A stretch of 64,000 bases of DNA from Treponema sp. (GTDB lineage Bacteria; Spirochaetota; Spirochaetia; Treponematales; Treponemataceae), in NCBI GenBank assembly GCA_017935745.1, contig JAGBGX010000010.1, forward strand, positions 124,001 to 188,000, given 5' to 3'. This document shows, in pieces, positions 58,643-64,000 of this stretch. Position numbers and translations under genes: made by a program. The number at the start of each line of letters is the position of its first letter. The stretch's first letter is position 1. The notes under the pieces are model-generated. The model saw only the letters and a list, made by a program, of their open reading frames with translations. It had not been told where the DNA came from and made no database searches.

Positions 58643-59915
58643 ATGATTACCCCCCCCGTGTCATACAGGACATCTAGTCCTTAAGTTCAAGCATTTTTAT
58701 ATATTTTTTCCCCTCATTCTGATTTTTGTGTGCAGTCTGCTGCATGCTGATGAAAAAGTTACAGTTTCCAAAATCCGCATTACAGTCGGCAAGATTGAAT
58801 ACCTGTGGAACGCAGACGGCGTTGTGCGTCTGGACGGAGAGGGCGGGAACGAAATCATCCGGGAATACGCAGTCCGTTCGTTCATGAGCATCCGTCCGGG
58901 AATGAAGCTCAGCGAGGCGTCTCTTTTGGATAAGTGTGCCGGAACGCGGCGGCGCCTTTTGGACAGCGGCTATTTTTATGAGGCCGATATCGCCATTGTT
59001 CCTCCCAGAACAAAGCCTCTTGAGCGGACTGTCGTGGTCAGCCTTTCAACCGGCTTTTTCAAACGGTTCGGCGGCGGCAACGCCTGGGGCAAATTCGGCA
59101 TGGCGAATCTTGGCGGGCACCGGCAGTCCCTTGATATCTTTTTTGGATACAACAAGAACGGAGCAAGCTATCTGTTCAGCAATGCGGGGCGCTCCCGGTT
59201 TTTGGCAGGCGGGGAATTCTTTTACTACGGCCCGGGCGATCTGAACGGAACACTGGATTATGAAAAGACTGAAAACAAATTTCTTGTCAGGGCGAAGGCG
59301 GGGTTCGAGCTGTTTCCGGACTGCACTGTCGTGCTTGAGCCGACGTATGAAGGCTTCGGGTTTTCCTCCCGGGGACTGTTTTCGCTTCAGCCGGTTTTTT
59401 CGCTGAAAAAATATATCAACAGCGGCTATCAGAGCTGCGCTGATTTTTCTGTGCGGGGATTCTGCTATCCGGCGGAAGGCGCACTCAAGGCGGAAGAATC
59501 GGCTTCTGTAAAGTATGGCATAAGCCGCTATTTTCAGCTCGCGCTCAAGGAAAGTGCCGGCGCTTCGTTTACGGATATTCCAGATAACGCCGGATTTGAT
59601 CTGTACTACGCCGAGGACAGGAGCGTCCGTTCCGGGTATTCCCGGCGGCAGCTTACAGCGGATGATTTTGCATTCGCTTCATTCGAGCTGCGCAGTGACT
59701 TTTTGAGCTTTTCCGTTCCGCCGATTATAGACGCGACAGTTCAGGCGTTCGGCTTTGCAGACATTGCCAAAACGAAGGATGATGTGCTGGACGCATACGG
59801 ACTTGGGCTGCGGCTGCTGTTCAAGAACCCGGTGTTCGCGTACTTCACATTTTCTTACGGCGTGAACCGTGAAGGAAGCGGACGCTTTTTGTTCTGCGGA
59901 ACGGCAGGATTTTAA
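58643..59915 (+). CDS. Omp85/BamA-like outer-membrane protein with phase-variable poly-C start (OFF as sequenced)
   Basis: The ATG at 58643 has an AGGAG site and promoter, but with the eight-C run at 58650-58657 its frame ends after 13 codons. Removing one C gives a 423-residue protein: MITPPCHTGHLVLKFKHFYI, a classic signal peptide ending SLLHA, then DEKVTVSKIRI. No stop lies between the tract and the main frame; the only in-frame start without the tract is a GTG at 58728 inside the signal peptide. A POTRA-like region (RPGMKLSEASLLDKCAGTRRRLLDSGYFYEADI) is followed by a beta-barrel of about 300 residues ending in Phe. One POTRA is shorter than BamA. It probably inserts in the outer membrane. 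Sequencing error in the tract is the alternative. Confidence 0.8.
58650..58657 (+). repeat. poly-C(8) contingency tract
   Basis: Eight consecutive C starting in codon 3 of the Omp85-like gene. C7 or C10 would be ON; C8 and C9 OFF. It is the longest C or G run I found in the window. Homopolymeric G/C tracts control surface proteins in pathogenic Treponema. Confidence 0.85.
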
Positions 59916-59916
59916 G

Positions 59917-59991
59917 ATGGACGCCAGTTCGTTTTTACGGAAGCTGATGCTTTCTGCGGTGCTGCATTTTAACATGGGGAGGAATGTATGA
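59917..59991 (+). CDS. possible 24-residue ORF between the Omp85-like and TPR genes
   Basis: ATG at 59917 with AGGA 8 nt upstream opens a 24-codon frame (MDASSFLRKLMLSAVLHFNM, then GRNV) whose stop overlaps the next ATG (ATGA at 59988-59991). Its placement suggests a coupling peptide or a chance frame. No similarity recognised. Confidence 0.25.
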   Translation: MDASSFLRKLMLSAVLHFNMGRNV

Positions 59992-60611
59992 AAAGAAAGA
60001 GACAGAGACTGGTTTCGGCCTGCCTGATTCTGATGCTGTCTGCATGGGGCTGCCTTCATCTGGGGGCGGACACAGCTGCTGACATTCAAAAGGGAATGGA
60101 ATTCCATGCCAGGGCAGAGACCGATCCGGAAGGCAACATCCAGAAGGGCAAGGAAATTCTCCTGCCGCTGATCGGCACAGAGCCGCTGGCGAAAGGCTAC
60201 TACGGAAGCCTTGTCACGCTGGAAGCCGGAGTGCATGAAAAAAACGGAAATGTCATCAAGGCGATGTCTGCGCTCAACGAAGGCTGCCGGCTGCTTGACG
60301 AGGCCGTTTCCGAAGATGCGCAAAGCACCGATCTGCGCTTCCTCCGCATGATAAACAGCTATGAACTTTCCTGTAAGTCGCCTGCAAACCGCTACAAGAT
60401 TATGAAGGAGGACATCGGCTTCCTCATGGAGCGGCAGGAATCCCTTGCGGCAGCGGACGCATCGCTTTTGTACTTGTACAGCGGCTATTATCTGGTGAAA
60501 GCGCGGAAACTTGAGCAGGCGCTGGAATCATTTGCCCGCTGTGTGGAGCTGTGCCCGGAATCCGAGAGCGCAGCCCGTGCGAAAAAAGAGCTTTTAAAAT
60601 ATGAGGAGTGA
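59988..60611 (+). CDS. TPR-like lipoprotein or secreted protein
   Basis: A 207-residue protein with a GGGGAGG site. Signal MKRKRQRLVSACLILMLSAWGC fits a lipobox (SAWGC), though cleavage after HLGA is possible. The mature part is helical; LYLYSGYYLVKARKLEQALESFARCVELCPES is a clear TPR unit at about 160-195, with weaker repeats before it. Second gene of the locus, probably a periplasmic adaptor for the barrel or the ABC transporter. Confidence 0.75.
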   Translation: MKRKRQRLVSACLILMLSAWGCLHLGADTAADIQKGMEFHARAETDPEGNIQKGKEILLPLIGTEPLAKGYYGSLVTLEAGVHEKNGNVIKAMSALNEGCRLLDEAVSEDAQSTDLRFLRMINSYELSCKSPANRYKIMKEDIGFLMERQESLAAADASLLYLYSGYYLVKARKLEQALESFARCVELCPESESAARAKKELLKYEE

Positions 60612-60614
60612 GAT

Positions 60615-61934
60615 ATGAAGAATGTAAAAAAAACAAAAAAGCGGGTTACGGCAGCTGCGCTTTTTGCGCTGTTTCTTCTGCTGTCAGCAGGCTGCACGGC
60701 ACGGCGGACGATGCTGCTCAGGGCAGGCGATGCAAAGGGCGATGACGGATGGGGAGCGCTGGAATACCCGGAAGGCGTCCGCAGCGGATCGCTTGACATC
60801 ACGCAGTTATCCGCATGGCAGAATCATGACGGCATCATTCAGGCGGAAGTCCGGTTTGCAAAAGGCGGCGCAGCGCGGAATATCCGCATCTGCTTTGGAG
60901 CGGAAGGTGCGGACACCGGCCCGGTGCAGTCATATCATGAGGCGGGCGGGAACCTGTTGCTCTGCGAGCCGTGGCAGTATGCCGTGAGCGTGTCAAATGG
61001 CGTGGCGGAGCTTCAGCAGTCTGACGGCAGCCTTGCAGTTCCTGTAAAGGTTTCGGACACGGGAAGGCGGATTCTTCTGACATTCAGCTTGGAAACATCA
61101 GAGCGCATCGCAGCCTTTTTGCGCGATCATTCCGTGCTGAGTGTGTATCTTCTTGCGGGGCTGTACGACAGGGACGGAGCGGACTTTTTCCTCAATCGGA
61201 ACGAGAGTCCGTTTATGCCTTGTGTCTACGATGTTCTTGATGTTCCCGGAAAGAATCAGGCAGAAATGCTGGGCAGATTCAGCGATGAAGATCTTTCTCT
61301 TGCTGTCCTGGAGCCGGTGCGTATTTCGGTGCTGCATGAATCAGATGCGGATAGTGCGGCTGATGATGAAAAGTACCGTGCGGAGCTGGAAGAAATTGAA
61401 GCGCAGCTTGCACAGTCCCCGGACGACAGCGCGCTTGTTGAATCGAAGCTAGGACTGCTTGCCGTGAAGCTGGACGAGCCGGAAGCAGCGCTTGCCTATG
61501 CATCGGAGCATCAGGAGATGCTTGAGAATTCGTTATACGGAAATCTGTATATTGCGGTGGCGGAATGCAAGATGGCAGGCATTGAAAAGAAAGTCATGGA
61601 TAAAATGAAATGGATACGGCAGGGGACGGAACGGTTCGACAGAATCCAAAGGCAGTGGCGCGAAAATGAAGATGTCTATCTGTATCAGGCAGTGACATAC
61701 TCAAACTTCCCTTCGATTCTGGGAATGGGTGATGATGTGCTGGAAAAACTGTCTCACATAGCAGAGATGTACAGAAGCGGCGCGTGGCAGCCTGACGAAA
61801 CGGATGCCAGTCTCATCTGGACATCATTTTCCAATCTGGAAAAGCACTATCCCAAGGGAAGGACAGGTGCGGCTGTCAGGGAACAGAAGGAAGCAATGAA
61901 GCCAGTTTTGGAGGCCGTGCATGAATCAGAATGA
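60615..61934 (+). CDS. lipoprotein with glucodextranase-C-like beta domain and helical C-terminus
   Basis: A 439-residue protein with GAGGAG upstream. Signal MKNVKKTKKRVTAAALFALFLLLSAGC (lipobox LSAGC). Residues about 38-205 (GDDGWGALEYPEGVRSGSLDITQLSAWQ...) resemble the beta-sandwich domain at the C-terminus of glucodextranase-type amylases, here without any catalytic domain. From about 250 it is helical with TPR-like segments. The stop overlaps the ABC ATPase start. Function inferred only from context: a surface or periplasmic component of the transport system. The domain call is from pattern memory. Confidence 0.6.
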   Translation: MKNVKKTKKRVTAAALFALFLLLSAGCTARRTMLLRAGDAKGDDGWGALEYPEGVRSGSLDITQLSAWQNHDGIIQAEVRFAKGGAARNIRICFGAEGADTGPVQSYHEAGGNLLLCEPWQYAVSVSNGVAELQQSDGSLAVPVKVSDTGRRILLTFSLETSERIAAFLRDHSVLSVYLLAGLYDRDGADFFLNRNESPFMPCVYDVLDVPGKNQAEMLGRFSDEDLSLAVLEPVRISVLHESDADSAADDEKYRAELEEIEAQLAQSPDDSALVESKLGLLAVKLDEPEAALAYASEHQEMLENSLYGNLYIAVAECKMAGIEKKVMDKMKWIRQGTERFDRIQRQWRENEDVYLYQAVTYSNFPSILGMGDDVLEKLSHIAEMYRSGAWQPDETDASLIWTSFSNLEKHYPKGRTGAAVREQKEAMKPVLEAVHESE

Positions 61935-62625
61935 AACAGTATTGGAATTCAGGAATGTTACAAAAGAATACCGACTGGGCGGCACGCTGTTTTACGGCCT
62001 GAAGTCCGTGTCGCTTTCTATAAGGCGCGGGGAATTCACGGCGCTTGTAGGGCCGAGCGGAAGCGGAAAGTCAACCTTGCAGCATCTGGGCGCAGGATTT
62101 GACCGGGCTTCCGGTGGCGAAGTGCTTCTGATGGGAAAAGACATCGCGCAGTACAGCGAAAAGGAACTGTCCTATGTCCGGAACCGGTGCGTAGGATTTG
62201 TCTTTCAGTCATTCAATCTGATTCCTGTGCTGACCGTTCTTGAGAACGTGATGTATCCGGCTGAAGTCTACGGAAAACCGTATCCGTTTGAAGGAAGCGC
62301 GAAGGAGCGTGCCCTGTATCTGCTGGAACGCGCGGGGCTTTTGCAGCAGGCAAAAAAGAGGCCGCACCAGCTTTCCGGCGGACAGCGGCAGCGCGTTGCC
62401 ATTGCCCGCGCACTGATGAACAGCCCTGCGCTTGTGTTCGCCGATGAGCCGACTGCAAACCTTGACCATGCGACAGGAAACAGTATTTTTGGCCTGCTCA
62501 CGGACTTGAACAGGGAATTCGGAACGACAGTCCTGTTTTCCACGCATGATGCGCAGGTGATGTCCTTTGCCCGCCGGACAATTTCCCTTCGGGACGGCGA
62601 ACTGTGCGGAGACAGCCATGCGTAG
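61921..62625 (+). CDS. ABC transporter ATP-binding protein, LolD/MacB type
   Basis: A 234-residue ATPase with GGAGG upstream. Walker A GPSGSGKST, Q-loop FVFQSFNLIPVLTVLENV, signature LSGGQRQRVAIARAL, Walker B LVFADEPTANLD, switch His in STHDA. The LLIPVLTVxENV-style Q-loop marks the LolD/MacB/FtsE branch, which powers extrusion of lipoproteins or substrates from the inner-membrane outer leaflet rather than translocation through it. It overlaps genes on both sides. Confidence 0.93.
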   Translation: MNQNETVLEFRNVTKEYRLGGTLFYGLKSVSLSIRRGEFTALVGPSGSGKSTLQHLGAGFDRASGGEVLLMGKDIAQYSEKELSYVRNRCVGFVFQSFNLIPVLTVLENVMYPAEVYGKPYPFEGSAKERALYLLERAGLLQQAKKRPHQLSGGQRQRVAIARALMNSPALVFADEPTANLDHATGNSIFGLLTDLNREFGTTVLFSTHDAQVMSFARRTISLRDGELCGDSHA

Positions 62626-63787
62626 CCTGTGTTCCTATGCCGCCAAGAGCGTGTTCCGAAAGAAAACCCGCTCGCTCGCGCTCATCCTGCTTGTCTCTGC
62701 CAGCGCGGCAGTACTGATTGCCTCTGCCTCCTGCTACGACAGCCTGTTTTCCTCTGCCAGCCGGGATGCCTTGGAAGCAGACGGGGACATCCTCTATGTC
62801 TCATCCGGGAAGTCTTCTATGGATTATGAGTCATACCGTGCGGTCAAGGAGATGCTGCTCTCCTGCACCCGTGTAAAAGAAGTGCGGTGCAGAATTGCAG
62901 TAGACGGCATTGCAGGAAACTCAGCGGTGTCCGCGCCGGTAAGCGGCGTTGCAACGGACAGCGGCGAACCGTATCACGAGCCATTGCCTGCCTCTGTCGG
63001 CTCTGCCCTCGCGCAGACGCTCGGAGTTCAGGAAGGGGATTGTATCAGCGGACTGATTTCAGACATCGGGCTGACCATGGAAGTCCGTTCTGTCGTGAAG
63101 ACGGAAAGCGTTCTGAAAGACCGGTTTTACATCGGCATTCCATCAAGCCTGTTTTCCGAAATGGAGGAGAATCCTGATGTATGCGCAGTCATGATTTATC
63201 TGGAGCATCCGCTGAGCGCGCCCAGGCTGCACCGCAGAAGCACATCGCCTGACTACGCGGCTGTCGCAGACCTGTGCGCCGGAATCCCTGAATTCAGCTC
63301 GTTTGAACTGCATTCAATTCCTGCCGGAAATACGTACTGCAACAAAATCATTTCCGTCTACAGGACAAATTATGCAGTTGTTTTTGCCGTCATCATGCTG
63401 ACTGTCGTGATTGCGTTCTTGAACATCATGTCTCTGTCCGTGTATGAGCGGAGCGCGGAATTCGGAACGATGAGAAGCATGGGAAACACCGTGCCGCACA
63501 TTGCCGCGATGATTCTGGCGGAAACGATTCTTGTCGCGCTGATTTCCTGCGCGGCTGCCGCCGGGCTTTCGCTTGCGGGAAGCGCACTCATCAATGCGGT
63601 CGGCGGCATTGTGTTCCGCTCTCCGCCGGGAGAAACGCAGGATATCCTTGTCGGCTCGTCTCCCTGTGTGGAAAGCGCTGCCATAGTCTGTGGTGCCGTG
63701 CTTCTGGGCGCAGCAGCCGCATCCCTGCTCAGCACGCTTTCATTGCGCGGAAAAACAGTTCTGGAGCAGCTGGAAAAAAAAGAATGA
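62618..63787 (+). CDS. FtsX/LolE/MacB-type ABC permease
   Basis: A 389-residue permease from the ATG at 62618 (GGAG site), overlapping the ATPase by 8 nt. One N-terminal helix (SLALILLVSASAAVLIASA), a periplasmic MacB_PCD domain (about 45-255), then three helices (YAVVFAVIMLTVVIAFLNI, AAMILAETILVALISCAAAAGLSL, VCGAVLLGAAAASLL). Coupling motif SAEFGTMRSMGN. This four-helix design moves periplasmic substrates such as lipoproteins. Confidence 0.9.
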   Translation: MRSLCSYAAKSVFRKKTRSLALILLVSASAAVLIASASCYDSLFSSASRDALEADGDILYVSSGKSSMDYESYRAVKEMLLSCTRVKEVRCRIAVDGIAGNSAVSAPVSGVATDSGEPYHEPLPASVGSALAQTLGVQEGDCISGLISDIGLTMEVRSVVKTESVLKDRFYIGIPSSLFSEMEENPDVCAVMIYLEHPLSAPRLHRRSTSPDYAAVADLCAGIPEFSSFELHSIPAGNTYCNKIISVYRTNYAVVFAVIMLTVVIAFLNIMSLSVYERSAEFGTMRSMGNTVPHIAAMILAETILVALISCAAAAGLSLAGSALINAVGGIVFRSPPGETQDILVGSSPCVESAAIVCGAVLLGAAAASLLSTLSLRGKTVLEQLEKKE

Positions 63788-63806
63788 GATTCAGGATAGG
63801 AGGATC

Positions 63807-64000
63807 ATGAAAAACATCAGTTTGCTGAACATAAAAAAAATTGCGGCAGCTGCGGCTTTATCCGCAGTGATGTGTGCCGCGTTCTGCGAGGATTCCGTCC
63901 TTGCAAAAGCGGATTCATACCGGGAATATTCGCCGGGCGGATTTTCCTTTGACTTTTCGGTGACGGAGCAGTCATCAAAGTCAGTGATGCGTGTCTTTCT
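63807..64000 (+). CDS. LolA-like outer-membrane lipoprotein-sorting protein (partial, right edge)
   Basis: Open frame from ATG at 63807 (AGGAGG site 5 nt upstream) to the window end, 64 codons. Signal peptide MKNISLLNIKKIAAAAALSA...CAAFC or cleavage after VLAKA region, then YREYSPGGFSFDFSVTEQSSKSVMRVFL, which resembles the first strands of LolA-like lipoprotein-sorting proteins that often follow FtsX-type permeases. Only the N-terminus is visible, so the family is tentative. Confidence 0.6.
   Translation, partial: MKNISLLNIKKIAAAAALSAVMCAAFCEDSVLAKADSYREYSPGGFSFDFSVTEQSSKSVMRVF

Noticed and set aside
59679-60323. A 214-codon minus-strand frame spanning the barrel and TPR genes
   Set aside because: Antisense to two genes with signal peptides and ribosome sites; no independent signals.

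Overview
The window looks like a chromosomal segment of a gut- or rumen-type Treponema (Spirochaetes). The evidence is an archaeal-type PheRS alpha chain, many lipoproteins with spirochete-style lipoboxes, two long proteins resembling only spirochete families, moderate GC, and plant cell-wall genes (GH5 endoglucanase, pectinesterase, KDG kinase). This is inference from gene content; no rRNA or marker search was possible.

Layout. 1-10.5 kb is one side of an aryl-polyene (APE)-type lipid/pigment cluster. Leftward genes are a dehydratase (cut by the edge), a ketosynthase and a DUF3261 lipoprotein. Rightward are two ACPs, a membrane-domain/AMP-ligase fusion, a second dehydratase, GT2, LpxL-type acyltransferase, thioesterase, LolA-like protein and MMPL exporter. 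The ketoreductase and other ketosynthases expected of such clusters are not here and probably lie left of the window. 10.5-11.4 kb is ybaB-recR. 11.5-15.5 kb is a biotin operon (birA-bioY-bioM-bioN-bioB) with a BirA-type operator over the birA start. 15.5-17.4 kb holds a LysR regulator, a PQ-loop-like protein and a degenerate SGNH protein. 17.4-23.7 kb has KDG kinase, pectinesterase, nrdDG and an endoglucanase lipoprotein. 23.7-31.5 kb is an oligopeptide ABC transporter with a permease-ATPase fusion, downstream of dnaX. 31.7-35.5 kb is a CreC-CreD-CreB-like set and a CAT-anticodon tRNA. 35.7-48.3 kb holds YitT, hemolysin III, SlyX, an MBL/beta-CASP nuclease, DUF2804, a spirochete-type hypothetical, ThyX, HdeD, a methyltransferase, and RicT-YaaR-bactofilin-M23. 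48.5-58.4 kb is tatD-dus, another spirochete-type hypothetical, a diguanylate cyclase, rhomboid, small secreted proteins, pheS and radA.

58.6-64 kb is the most striking part. An Omp85-like outer-membrane protein carries an eight-C tract just after its start codon; as sequenced the tract puts the gene out of frame, and losing one C restores a complete signal peptide and barrel protein. It is followed by two lipoproteins, a Lol/MacB-type ABC ATPase and permease, and the start of a LolA-like protein. I read this as a phase-variable envelope or lipoprotein-trafficking locus.

Across the window I also see: a recurring promoter geometry in which the -10 box ends 6-9 nt before the start codon (candidate leaderless mRNAs); a multi-hairpin 5' leader with covarying stems in front of three unrelated genes; and a roughly 43-bp dispersed intergenic repeat in four copies.
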